From positions 50,580 to 114,579 of the forward strand of contig MNCI01026259.1 of assembly GCA_015680685.1 (NCBI GenBank): a DNA stretch of 64,000 nucleotides. The letters are read 5' to 3'. Each line of letters opens with the position of its first letter. The first letter of the stretch is position 1. The position numbers and the translations under genes are program-made. The stretch is from Gnetum montanum (Eukaryota > Streptophyta > Gnetopsida > Gnetales > Gnetaceae). Shown here piece after piece: positions 23,918-36,010 of this stretch. A model generated the notes under the pieces. That model saw only the letters and a list, made by a program, of their open reading frames with translations. It had not been told where the DNA came from and ran no database searches.

Positions 23918-26165
23918 TGAAACACCACAAAAAATTGCATGTTGTAACTAATTTTCATCATGTAGCCTTCACCCCATGAAGCTTGAGGCAAAACTTCATT
24001 GTAAATGTGAATATTGTAATCCATAGCAGGCAATCTCACATATTTCATACTTTTGATGCTAAAAAATGCCTCATAAGTGGTCAAAGCCTCATTCACCAAG
24101 TGAAAAAAGTCACCTAGTATATATATTTAGGCTTGGGAGGGTCAAAATGCCTTTTGGAATGCCAAAAATGGTAATTTGATGAGTGGTATACACTTTTCTA
24201 TGCTAGAAATACTTGTAGGTGAGAAATCTTACCTACCCCTAACATGGAGAGGCAAATCTCAGCATGGAGAAGTAGGGGGAGACATAATGCCTAGCATGGA
24301 GGATTTTGGCCTTATATCCCAACATGGAAACCCTAATACTCAATGTCAAAGCTTCTCACCTATAGCATTCAAGCTCCTCTTCCCTAGTGTGGAAGCTACG
24401 TGAATAAGATTTTTGCACTGTAATGACCTCAAAGTTGACTAACCACTTCAACAAAGATGGTAAAACCCTCAGCATGGAAGATCTACCACCAAAACAGAAG
24501 GTGTTTCCTCATTACTATTTATAGTAAATGGAATTAGCATGGGGATGGAACTTACTATATATGGTAACCCCCCAAATTTGGGAACCCATCTCACCTATAC
24601 AAGGCAAAAATCCACAACCATTTGTAGTAACAAATCATGATCCAAAACCTATAAAATAGAAATCCCAACACCCCTTTTAGGTTTTACACTTTTGGATTTT
24701 TCAAGCACATAGCAATTTTAGCTTCTAAGAGCTCTTGTAATCTTGCAAAAACATAGCTGAGAAACCACCAATTTTGTGCTTCTACATTTCAACAACAAAT
24801 TTGTCTAAGTGTCAAAACTTGGCAGATTTTTCTAAGTGTTCGTGCTACACTCCCTAGTGTAGCTAGCATAGCATGCAACAAGGCCTATCTTGTAAAAATT
24901 TTCCAAGTGTTAATAGCAGCTGCATGAAAATTTTTCTAAGTGTGTTGCTACGCTTTTGTTTTTTCTAAGTGTGTTACTACACTCTCATTCTACTTGTTAC
25001 GCTCCCCAATGTAGCCAACGTAGTAGACACTTCCATGGCCAGTTTGCCTAAGTGCCAAGCCAAAACTGGTCAAGGATTGCTTAGGATGAATGAAATAGTT
25101 CAACAAATTTTCTATCTTCTAGGTTGTCATGCTAGCTACGCTCCCCAATGTAGCCAACATAGCACATGTTCCAGTGGCCAGTTTGCCCAAGTACCAGGCC
25201 AGAGGTTGTTAGGATTTCTTGAGATTGCAAAAACAATTTGGTAGATTTTCTATCTTTTTGAGGTTGCTACACTTTCCAGTGTAGCCAACATAGCACATTT
25301 TTCAATGCCGAATTTTACCTAAGTGTTAGGCAAGAAGTTGTCAAGCTAGATCAACATGAAAAGGACATTTGGCAAATTTTCTAACCCACAAGGCTACCTC
25401 TCTTGCTATGCCCCAGAGCGTAGCTAGTGTACCATGACAGGAAACTGCATATTCTATCAAATTTTGGCTAAGTATCCCTACTATGCTCTACTGCACTCCC
25501 CAGCATAGCCAGCATAACTAGTGTTGAAGATCAAAATTGTGTAAAATTTGACTAAGTTTTGGGTTACGCTCTAAAACATAGCCAGCTTGACACTAGAGAA
25601 AAGCCTCCAAAAGCCTCTAGAACATAACATTATCCTTATTCTTAGCTTTGACATTCCTTTAGCAAGCAAGATCAACAATTTGTATCTCTTTTGCACCCCA
25701 ATTGATCCCAAAATTTTTCTCATGCTTGACCTTACTCAAAAGAGGGAAAGATGTACTCCCAGAGCATAGCCTCCAAGTTGCACTATTTTACATTGTTTGC
25801 AAGTACATTGTAGTCATTTAAACTCTGGCACATGCAATCTTGGTAGTAAGGTCATAGTTCAGTAGTCTCTAAGGACCTATGGTAGTTCTTTAGAGTGTAA
25901 CACTTTGCTACTCTCATGGTAGCATAGCAAAGCTCAGTGTAACCCCATCTAACCCTCATTGCCACACGGTGCCCACACGTAATGCAATATAAACCCCTCT
26001 TACACACAATCATCTTAACACCACATAAGTCCCTATTTGATCAACAAGATCATTCAGGGCACCTCATTTCCATTTCTCAGCATAGCCCTTACACAGATTT
26101 GGGGTTAGGCTATATGCTCAACAAACTTTTTGTGTTCTAGCCACCAACATTTTTGGACATCATAG
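23918..26165 (+). repeat. LTR that is both the 3' LTR of F and the 5' LTR of B
   Basis: Starts TGAAACACCAC at 23918 after a polypurine tract and ends about 26165, just before the primer-binding site at 26170. The stretch 24770-25980 aligns with 41375-42535 of the 3' LTR. It has about 840 bp near 23930-24765 that the 3' LTR lacks. It lacks about 520 bp that the 3' LTR has at 42540-43060, including the ccctataagta promoter core. A second TATAAAC at 25988-25994 is kept. Confidence 0.68.
24847..25590. repeat. Seven-copy hairpin array in the element B 5' LTR
   Basis: Seven copies of an inverted repeat based on GCTACACT-ccccn-AGTGTAGC lie at about 24844, 25000, 25137, 25266, 25405, 25490 and 25563, roughly 85-155 bp apart. 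Most are followed by 'cagcatagcac'. Half-sites have decayed (ctatgc, gttacg) but pairing is often kept. The 3' LTR has the same series at about 41447-42150. Confidence 0.7.
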
Positions 26166-26169
26166 TTTC

Positions 26170-26184
26170 TGGTGCTAGAAGGAG
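26170..26184 (+). other. Primer-binding site of element B
   Basis: TGGTGCTAGAAGGAG lies a few bases inside the 5' LTR. It matches the element E site and is of a kind seen in plant Tat-like elements. The tRNA is not assigned. Confidence 0.55.
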
Positions 26185-26610
26185 AGCCTCCCATTCCTTT
26201 TTTGTTCAAGGGTAGTCCCACATGCTTTCTACACCCTCGTTACTAGTCGCAAGTTAGTGTAGACATAACACCTCCATGGACCTACCACGATAGTAGCTAG
26301 ATCATAGGCAAGTGTAGGAGTTGTCTACGTTTCAACTGGTGTAAATTAGTCCCAATTATTGGTTCACCTAAAACCTTGTAGGATGAAAGCCCAACTATCT
26401 ATTATGTCAAGCTTTAGGTGTCCTAGAGAGCGTAACCCCTCAGAACAAAGTAAGTGTACTGCCAAAGTTAGTCATTTTCTAATAGCATTTCTAGAGTTAG
26501 TCATTTTTTGGGTTGTTTTCATGGTTTTCATACTTAGCCATTTTTCAACGTTTTCTTTGCTTAATCATTTTCTATTCAGCATTATTATTTCTTACGTTTT
26601 ACATAGCAAC

Positions 26611-29600
26611 ATGAATCCTTTGAACCCTTCAACCTCTACCCTAAGCATGAAGGTAGCTCATCCCATCCAATAGGTGGTAGACACTAAGCCCCTACTTAGT
26701 CCCATATAGCCACAAAAATAGTCACTCAAATTGTGTAACCAACCATTTGAACACATGGCATTGTACAATGAAAGATATAACTTCCTTTGTGTGAAGCTTT
26801 AGGTAGGCCTATCTTTGGACTGCCAGGAACTCAATGCAAAGTGCATCTTTGAAATCATACACCAGAATAAAAAGGAATTCCTTCCTAAACCTGACATATT
26901 CTTTCCACTTACCAATAACTTTAGGTGGTTGTTAGATCAACTTTTTAGAGTGAGTGGATCGAATGAGCATGATGTAGCCTCAATCTACAATAAGTTCTTA
27001 CAAGATAGGCAAGAGGAATTTGAGGCTCATTTAGAAAGTGGTATCTCATTCTACGACTCTGCACAACATCCCATTTCTAGTTTTTTTTTTGCACCAATCA
27101 TAGTCATCTACCTTCTTTGAGGTAGCGACATCACTCTATCCATCCAAGTCCACACCTATGGTAGCAAGCCACCAAGTACTACATGCACAACAAAGTGCAG
27201 GACCCATTACCACTTTTCCCTTTATCATCTCCTCCCAATCTATGTAGCCTTCCCTACCAACATCTGTGATGTTGACATAGCTGTATGTGTGCATGATTCC
27301 TTTATCTTAACCACAAATAAGTCAAGTGTCCTTCATCCCAACCATCTTATTAGCACCTCCAACAATAGCCTAAGCCACAACCACATGGTGGGCTGCAACC
27401 TCTTTGCCTATGGCATAGCTATCACACATCCAACAATACATACAACAACAAACACAACAAGAGTCCCATATGTTGGCATAGCCCATAGCAGGGTTGTGGA
27501 CCATTCAAATGGCACCACAAGCAATGCAACCAGTACAACCTACTGCATCATCCTAGAGTTTGGACCAAGCATTCCAACTCATTCAAACGCTCATGGAGGA
27601 AGTTAGGCAACTCAAAGAGGCCAACCCAGAAACAGTCCATGTGATGGACTTCTACCAAGTTGACCCCATTAATCATGTGGTCCCACTACTAACTCTACCT
27701 CCTAGGATCCAACTTTCTCAATTCACAAAATACAATGGTGAGGGGGATCCTAATGCTCACCTTGTAACTTTTTGTTCTGAATGCTTGCTTCTGCAAGCAT
27801 GGCCACACACAATCATCTACATCTTTGCCATGTACTTCATTGACAAATCTCTTGATTGGTACCAAGTGCTCCCTAGAGCTTCCATATTAACTTTGGAAGA
27901 CTTTCTTAGTCAATTTGTAACTTGCTTCAAATACAACTTGAATCCCGAGGCCACCTTGGATCAATTAATGAAGATCAAGGAAGGGGCGCTAAATCTAGTA
28001 CAAAAATTCATACAACATTGGAGCACTTCTCTCAATGAAATCCATGAGTCGATAGCAGAAACTCACCTTCTAGCCATTTTTAAAGGTGCGGTAAATAACT
28101 TCATTAAGTCAAAACTGTACTATCTAGCCCCGCACTCCCTAAGGAAAGCCTTTGCTCAAACAAAGAGCATATAGGATGTGACAAAGGCCAATAAGGACCC
28201 AACCTATGTGGCCTATAAAAATGCACACACAAAAAAGGACAAGAAAAAAGGGAAGGCAACATCAACTGTTGTAGCTATGGCCAATGAGGCCAAACCCAAC
28301 AATACTAAACCAATGACCAAGGCACTTAAAGCCCCAGCCAACAATAGCAAAGCATCGGGTTCTAGCACTCTAGGAACCAACCAGCCTACATCATCGATAT
28401 CCATGGGGAAAGTTGCCCCATGGCCAAACTTTGAGCATAAGGATCACTCAAAGTACACCCCATTACCTATCAAGCTATCTGAGCTATTGGATCAGTTGCT
28501 TGGTGTTGGGCACATCCAACATAAACAAATGTCTAAGGATGTACATAAATGCCATGAGAGGTACTGTGAGGTCCTCAGAAACCCCTCTACAACTATGTCA
28601 AATGAGCCCTCGGTCCTTAAAAACTTTAAATCAGACTAATTCTACAACTATCACCAGTTGCATGGCCATGATACAGACTACTACTTGGCATTAAAAGATA
28701 ACATGCAATGCATGATTGATCAAGGAAAAATGGTCCTTGATGATAGCAACCCTGTGAGCCCAGAGAACCAATCAATGAAGGTCTAAAAAGATCCCCCTCA
28801 ATGCTAGCGATGCAAGTTACATCATTAATGCTATTAGTGTTGATGATAATGCAAAACTAGCACATGAACCATTTGTGGTTCGTGTGCCCTCTAGTAACAC
28901 TAAGGCCTCAACATCAACTAAACGACAGGCCCCTTTCATCATCAAGGAATCACCTTGGGTGAATACAACATCCTTCATGGTTAGGACTCTGTAGCACATC
29001 GCAGTGATAGCAACCTAGACATCCTTTGTCATTAGGATTCCAAGACATGCAAACCCCCCATCTACCTAGGGTCCAGTGGTGGGAACCGCATCACATCCTT
29101 CCCATTCAAAGTTGCACCCTAAGACACTTGATAAGCATCTAGCTGACAAAATGATTAGGAAATGTATGGAGTTAGGTCCTCCTAAGCCTATCCCCATGTT
29201 AGCCATCCCCATGGCCTCATCATCTCAAACTACCAATGCAAGTGCAAATAACCAATGAACAAGCACTAAGGCTCGAAAGCCTACTACACAAGCAAAGGTT
29301 AAATCTCCTCCCTAGGAGATTCGTCTCTTGTATTGTATGGAGGGGGTAAGGGCTACCAAAACAACGGATAGCAGAAAAGACTTATTGGACATAATGGCAT
29401 AAGTTAAACAGGCTCTCAAACAAAAAAACACAACTTTGAGCCTGTAAAACTTGATAATGACTTCATCTACTCACCGTGAAGAACTGGTTCACATGTTAAC
29501 CTCTATTCCTATCAAAGAGAAAATTCTAGTAGATGAGAAGGCCATCCATGCTATATTGCTTTCCTCCACAATCCAAGAGTCAAGGTCAACACCCTTGACA

Positions 29601-30305
29601 TTTCATGATGAGGCAATCCAAGTTGACCCTAAAAAAGGTCAAGTGACTAGTGCACCAATGTTTATAACAATTCACATAGGCCAGTATAAAATTCATAGGG
29701 TGCACATTGATGACAAGGTGGCAACCAATGTCATCCCATTCCCCATCATTGACAAAATTGGCTTGGTTGATTAGATTAATATAACAAAGATAACATGCTT
29801 GAAATCCTTTAATGGAGCATGTTTTGTTGTAAAGGGAATAGTCATGATAGCTTTTGTGGTAGGGGAGCACTTTCCCACTACTAATGAGTTCATTATTGTT
29901 GAAGAAATGCTTGGATTTAACCTGATCTTAGGGAGTTCTTAGCTAGCCTAGTTATGGGTTGTTTCTTTACCAATTCATCAAGAGATTCACTTGTCCTATG
30001 AGAGTGGAAAGGTGGTGATCTATAGTGACAATGTAGCTCCCTCAACCATCAACAATGTTGATGCAAAACAAGGGTCAGAAGTAGAGTTCTCTAAAGACAT
30101 ACCACTTGTTCAAGGTGAAAGCCAACTTTGTCTTGTTGATCCACCTAAATAACCAAATGAAATGAGCAACCTCCTTGAGGGAGCTCTTTGGGCAGAATTT
30201 CCCTTTTATGCAATAGATGAAGGTCTAGGTGAACACCATCTTATACCTTCCAATCCTTACGTGCCTCCTAGCCCATATCAAGTTAGAAAACACTTACATG
30301 ACTAA
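26611..30305 (+). pseudogene. Gag-protease ORF of element B, decayed
   Basis: ATG at 26611 (MNPLNPSTSTLS) is the most upstream start in frame with the gag leader. The core at 27560-28174 is an open 204-codon stretch (PPRIQLSQFTKYNGEGDPN, SLDWYQVLPRASI, ATLDQLMKIKEGA), typical retrotransposon gag. A lysine-rich linker follows (28178-28639). A zinc-knuckle-like site near 28640-28690 reads FYNYHQLHGHDTDYY: the His residues remain but Tyr stands where Cys is expected. The protease region at about 29600-29774 reads VHIDDKVATNV where a D-[ST/G]-G motif is expected. The ORF ends VRKHLHD at TAA 30303-30305, separate from pol. Several in-frame stops. Confidence 0.65.
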
Positions 30306-30469
30306 GGCATCCCCTTAGTTTGTTTGCATGTTTTGCTTACCTTTTATTCTTCACTTGTACAATTATGTTTGCGTTGTTATCTGCATCTTGCATTAATTAC
30401 TTCATTTCTTTAGTTTATGCAGTTTTGATTAGCCTAAAACTGGCAATGTGCTTCCTTTCAATGTGACAG

Positions 30470-30556
30470 CCCGAAATGGCCTTAAACTAGCAATAGCCCA
30501 AAATGGCCTTAAACTAGTGATGGCCCTTCCACCATGGCCTTAAACTAGCATGGGGT
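30470..30556 (+). repeat. TTAAACTAGC spacer repeats after gag-protease (element B)
   Basis: Three copies of 'atggccttaaactag' spaced about 28-40 bp apart lie between the gag-protease stop and the end of the antisense accessory ORF. A further single copy lies at about 35805-35830, just before pol. Confidence 0.65.
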
Positions 30557-31850
30557 CCACAGGGGGCCTAATTGCATCAATCAAATTGCACATTAAAATT
30601 ATAGCAACATTACATGAAATAAAACAAAGTGATATGTGAACAATCATCACATTTTCATTAAATTATCAATAAAATATATAGTTCAAGTTTATATTCAAAG
30701 TAAAGCAAAACATTGCCAACAATACAAAATTTCCCAATAGAAAGGCTACATTCTAGGCCACTTGACTAGCAATGGGGGCTAAGGTTCTTCTTCTTCCTCT
30801 TCCTCCAATTATTTAGGTGGATTAGCAAGACAAAGTTGGCTTTCACCTTATTTAGGTGGATCAACAAGACCAACCTAGAACTTTATTTAGGCCCCACTGC
30901 TTGAAAAAAAAAGTTAGCTAACAAATAAAGTGACATGCAATATTATAATAAAGTAAATAAAAATAATTCAAACTAGACAAACCTAAGAAGGACCTACATC
31001 CATGTCTGGGGGCATCCTATCAAGGCCTTCCTCCAAGTGTCAAAGGATTTTCTCCTCTAATAGGCATGTCCAATCCTCCCCACCAAGGTCAATACCTATG
31101 AGGGTCTTCCCTTTCTCCATGGTTTTCTATGAGGGCAACCCTGGTGAAAACCTAGCAAAAGTGACCTCTCCTAAAGGTATAGCGATGTTTCTCTCTAGGG
31201 TTCCACTCACCACTACATTGTTGGAAAATAGTTCATAAGCTCGCATTGCACCAATTGCATCAAGAAATATGTCTTGACAATGATGCTCCATGGACTCATC
31301 TTTGTACCTTTTAAGGTACCCCTCATGTTCCTGCTTATAGTGGTGCTTATGATTCTTTTGAGTCTGGCCACATTGATATACTTTTGCATTGTAATCCTTC
31401 TAGTCTTAGTTCTTCCTTGCCAGTAAGTCTATTTGTAGCCTTTACTCAATCACCTTTCAAGTGGCCTCATTCTTGCCTTGGATGGTTGATCAATACCTAG
31501 CATAGTTAAGTTTAGCTATTCGCTAGGTGCTATCTAGTTTGTCACGTTTTACCAAGAACTCATAATAGGACTACACGTCCTCCAATTTTGCATCCTAGCT
31601 TGCCCCCCCTCTCCTAGAGCTTGTGCATTTGTTTTCATAGGTGCTCATTAATGCACCTACACTCCCACAATGCTCTCATAGATGAGAGCATGCATTTTCT
31701 TACCTCATCATACACGTGATGAGGCACTTACTCCACCTTGGGGAAAAACTCAGGCACAACATCAACTTGGGCCACCTTATTTGGATCCCATCGAAGTTGG
31801 GAGCCTTTTGTCACATAATAGGCAAGCAACGTTAGCCATAAAATAAGTAG

Positions 31851-31870
31851 TATATATATATATATATATA
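31851..31870. repeat. (TA)n microsatellite
   Basis: Ten perfect TA units lie within a presumed intron of the accessory ORF of element B. Confidence 0.9.
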
Positions 31871-34604
31871 GACATACCGATCTCATGGTCTATTTATTGT
31901 ATATGGTCCATCATGTCATCCACCACGCCTTGCATGAAGGCAAACTTATCAGGAGCCTTTGTCCATGGTTGCATGTGGAAGGTGGATGTGGATGCTACGT
32001 GCTCAGCAGAAACACCTATGGCTGTAACATAATAAACTTAGTAATTATTAGACAGCCAACAACCAAAGATGTAAAGGTTAAAAACATTAAAAAAAAGATG
32101 GCAATGCCAAGCTCCTACGCAACAAGCCCTTAGATGTGAGAGTAAGGGGATCATCCATCTACACACCATCAAAGAAATTTTTAAACTCATCCCCTTCAAA
32201 TTGCAATAACCCTTCTTCTTCAATTTATCATAGAACCTTTGTAGCTTCTCATTCCTCTCCGTTTGCTACTTGTTCCTTAGGTTGAGAAGGGACATCATCC
32301 TCTATGGGCTCTACTACTTTTGCAGGGGCCCTCTTGCCTACATCGCATAAGTTAGGATTAGAATTTTTAATAATGAATATAGTATAACATAGCATATTAT
32401 AGCAGTAGTGAATGATTCATACTTACCTAAAATTCTTGAATGTACATCACAAAAATTAAACTGGATTTTCCTGCCACTCTCCTCCACTTCACATATGGGC
32501 TCCTCCATGGGGCATGGTTTCTTAATCTTTGTCTTGGACGATCCCACCATTTCAACAATGAGTTGTGCCCCTCTAGCTACATTTCCAATGTTGGGTGGTA
32601 GGGCCTCACCTGCACTATCATGTGTGTGTTGAGATCATCCTAGGTTGCCTCTAGTCATTACAAAAAATGACTCACTGATTGCCTTTGGAAGATCCTATGC
32701 CCAAGTGGTGTTCAACAAGTGATGAATCCATGGACTAGAAATTTGCCTGCGATCTTGCACCACCCAATGCCCATCCTCACAAACCATCAAAAACTCCAAA
32801 AATCTTCATAGGCATGCTACGAAGAATGTGAAATGCACATGCAACCTTGCTTGAAGCTTGTGATGCAATCTCATAATTTTAGCACACAGGCCATCAATGA
32901 GGTAAGAGGCCTAATTGTACCATGTGACCTTCTCTATCACATCTCTCATCATCCAAGCTTGTTCCACCTCAAGAATCTTCCCCTGAGAGAGTAGCTTTGG
33001 AAAGACACATGCACAAAAGACTAGATAGAGGTGGTGGATCATCAAGAGCCTTACTTCTTTGACTTGAATTCCTTTATGGGACTTAGATGTGTCTAGCCAC
33101 TACTCAACGTCCCCTCTATGGTCTAAGTCTTTATTAGTTTTCTCTGCAACTAGTGGACCCTCAAAGGGAAGGCTAAAGAGGTCCACAAAGAATTCATCTA
33201 TGATGTCAAAGGTCACCCACACATCTTGGGCCTATGTGATGAAGTGATTGATGCTCTCACTAAAGGATTCAATGATGGGAACCATCTTAGCCACTAGGAT
33301 GCTTGGGCTAATGGCCAAGAAAAGGTCCATCAACCCAACCTATTGAAGCTTCCTGGTTATCTCCACTAGGACCTCATAGCACAAAAAATGCTATGAACTC
33401 TTAACCTCACCATATTTTATGATGAGAGAGGCCTTAGTGCAACCTATTATGACCACTGTGACCTCTCCTAACTTAACCGCAGCTACAATAGGCAAAAGTA
33501 AAGCTAGAAATATGAGAAACGCAAAGCAAAAAATTCATAAAAATGAATGATATACTACTCATGTGGCACAAATGGTGTGCAGGATGGCAATGGTGGGACT
33601 GAAACCTCCTACATGCTTGGTATGTCAGTCACCCACTCAGCATCCAACCAACCATAAGCTTAACACCTCTCATAAGCCTTAGAGTATTAGTGAGGGAGTT
33701 CCACAAAGTCTACCCCCAATCTTCCCAATCATCAATGCACGAACATTCTCAAAAGATGAGAATTCTTGTAGGGAAATGAAAGTCAAGTTCAATGCCCCCT
33801 CCTCATCATGGAGGTCATTTGTATCAATATTTAATCTGGCAATGGACATAAGTGGTTAGCATCTTACTATGAGTCATAATCAAATGGATAGTGTAAGAAA
33901 TTTTAAAAGGACTCACCCTCCAACACAATACACTATCTAAGGTGGGTTCTAAAAAAGAGTATGTATACATCAAGCAATGAACAATGTGTTGTTCTTGTTG
34001 TAGCACTAGAATTCTAGCATTTACGAGATCCTAGACAAAGGCCTAAGGCCCCTACAACCCTAGCCTAAACTCCTTGCTCCTTCATTGCCAACAGGATCAT
34101 CAGATATGAACCTTAGGATGCCCCAATTTGCCTTAGGCAACAACATTTCTGTAATGACGTCAGCTACTTCCATTACCAAGTGTGACCATATTACACTGAA
34201 GTGGTGGAGCAAAAATTCTAGAAATTCTTGTGCTCCTGATCTAAACCATACTACCTGGTGAGCCACACGTGTGTCTGGTGCAGGTACATTTGGCACAAGT
34301 TCACTTATATAACACAAGATACCCACAAGCTCAACCATGATAAGGATGGGTTTCAACAATACCCTGTGGCCACAACAACAACAAGAGGAGAATGTTAGAA
34401 TTGGATACAAAATAAAAAAATACATAAAAATTATACTTAGCAACACATTAGTAAAACTCTTAGCTTCCCCAATAAGCCCCACGGGAGAGGGACATCAGCA
34501 TACGCATCTGACATGCCTAGTCCCCAACAGGACATAGCACCAACATCTACATTTCACATTTACAAATGTTATAACTTCAAAAATATCAAAAGAAATTGCT
34601 AACT

Positions 34605-34795
34605 ATCAATTATGCTCCCCATAGAGCATAACCCTCAAAAATTTTAAAAATTTCTAACTATTGGCTATGCTTCCAGCAGAGCGTAACAACTACAAAACTT
34701 TTTCAAGTGTTGGCTACACTCCCCACAGAGCGTAACAACTACAAAAATTTATAAGTGTTCAAAATTGTTGACTATGCTTATTGTAGAGAGTAACA
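34605..34795. repeat. Palindromic array in first intron of accessory ORF (element B)
   Basis: Four inverted repeats: ttatgctccccatagagcataa at 34610-34631, ctatgcttccagcagagcgtaa at about 34664-34686, ctacactccccacagagcgtaa at about 34711-34733, and ctatgcttattgtagagagtaa at about 34764-34790. They share the GCTAC/TATGCTC core and the C-rich loop of the LTR hairpins at 24847-25590. Further half-sites (gctacac, actacgc, gctacgc) lie at 35390-35485. Confidence 0.6.
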
Positions 34796-35536
34796 GTCAA
34801 AATTCAAAATTTTTCTAATGCTTTTTGTCACTCTCTCAAGAACATACCTAGGCATGATAGTCATAACCCTCATGGTTGCCCTACCTAGACCATTACACTC
34901 TAGTGCTTGGTGCCACTTAACCTTGACTACTACGCTTTGATTTCATGTAAAAACCACTCCAACCCTATTCTACATCACATGCAAGATGCCAAAATCCCTA
35001 TTCCACATCATACATGAGACGTCAAACATCCTTGTCCTATGTCATGCATGGTATGCTACAAAAATCATGCACAAAAAATCCAAAAAAAATCCAAAAACTT
35101 ACAAAATATATCATGCTCATTCTCTCTCCTAGTTGTGGCTCCTAGTAGCCACAGTGCCAATGGCGATCCTTACCCAGTGTAGGTCATCCTCAAAACCCCA
35201 AAACCCCAGTTTGAATAAAGAAAAGAAAGAAATCACAAGGGTAAAGCGTAGTGCCTTACCTTGCTGATGGTGTCTCCCATCGATCCTCTATGTGTGCCCT
35301 GAGAAGGCACCTTAATGCACGTTCTCCTTCATCCATGTTGGTGAGGCTAAGGTGTTAGCATTTTCTGTGGTGCATCATTGTCGATGGTTACGCTCTTGCT
35401 TTCCTCTTCCTCTTTGCTACACTTTGGCTTCCTCTTTTTCATTACTACGCTTTGACTCTCTTCGCTTTGGTCATGCTACGCTTGGTGATTATTTCTTTCA
35501 ACTTTTGAAAATGATAGATTAACTATGGTAAACTCC

Positions 35537-35544
35537 TATTTATA
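35537..35544 (-). promoter_or_regulatory. TATA box for the accessory ORF of element B
   Basis: TATAAATA on the minus strand lies about 200 bp upstream of the accessory ORF start codon at 35336. No other start-proximal TATA is seen. The LTRs of this family use the same box. Confidence 0.45.
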
Positions 35545-36010
35545 CTCTTCCAAGGTGAAGGACATGTCACCCTCCTGGGTACTATCCCGTGTCCCACATG
35601 TAATGTGAGACTGTCCCATGTCCCATGCATAACATAGGACAAGTGTAGCACCTAGAGTTAGAAAATTTTTCTAACTTTTCTAGCATCTTTATACTTAGAA
35701 AATGTTTTTGCATTTTTTCTAATTTCCCAATAAATACCTAGCCTAATCTAACATTCAAAACCTTCCAAGCCTTGCCTAAACCAATGTGTCTTGTGTATAC
35801 CATGGTTCACTACAACCTTAAACTAGCAATTTTATGGCCAATCAAGGTCCCAAAATTAATTTACATACTTGCTTACCTAATCCCACAACTACATAGTTAG
35901 GATAATTTTCATCGCATTTTCTCCCTTATTTTATGCATTTTACTTTATTAATACAAGTGCTGATTGACATTTTTTTTGTTATTTTATAGGATTTTTGGTA
36001 GGATTACAAC

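Larger units (their letters stand above)
30983..35336 (-). pseudogene. Accessory ORF of element B, antisense between protease and RT
   Basis: Exon 1 is clean: ATG at 35336 (MDEGERALRCLLRAHIED) to a donor CAGCAAG|gtaagg at 35260. Later blocks, on the minus strand, follow the order of the E homologue: about 34380-34062 (VWFRSGAQEFLEFLL, TEMLLPKANWG), about 33840-33700 (LHDEEGALNLTFISLQEF), about 33470-33050 (FFVDLFSLPFEGP), about 32550-32240 (IEEEGLLQFEGDEFKNFFDGV), about 31960-31890 (DKFAFMQGVVDDMMDHI) and a helical, His/Lys/Gln-rich block at about 31540-31290 (KNHKHHYKQEHEGYLKRY). It ends MDVGPS at TAG 30983-30985; another exon may follow. Coding potential kept in two copies argues for a real gene. 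Function is unknown; the C-terminal part is likely coiled coil. Confidence 0.6.

Noticed and set aside
31847-31872. (TA)n run as a TATA-type promoter
   Set aside because: A pure dinucleotide microsatellite inside a presumed intron, with no start site context.
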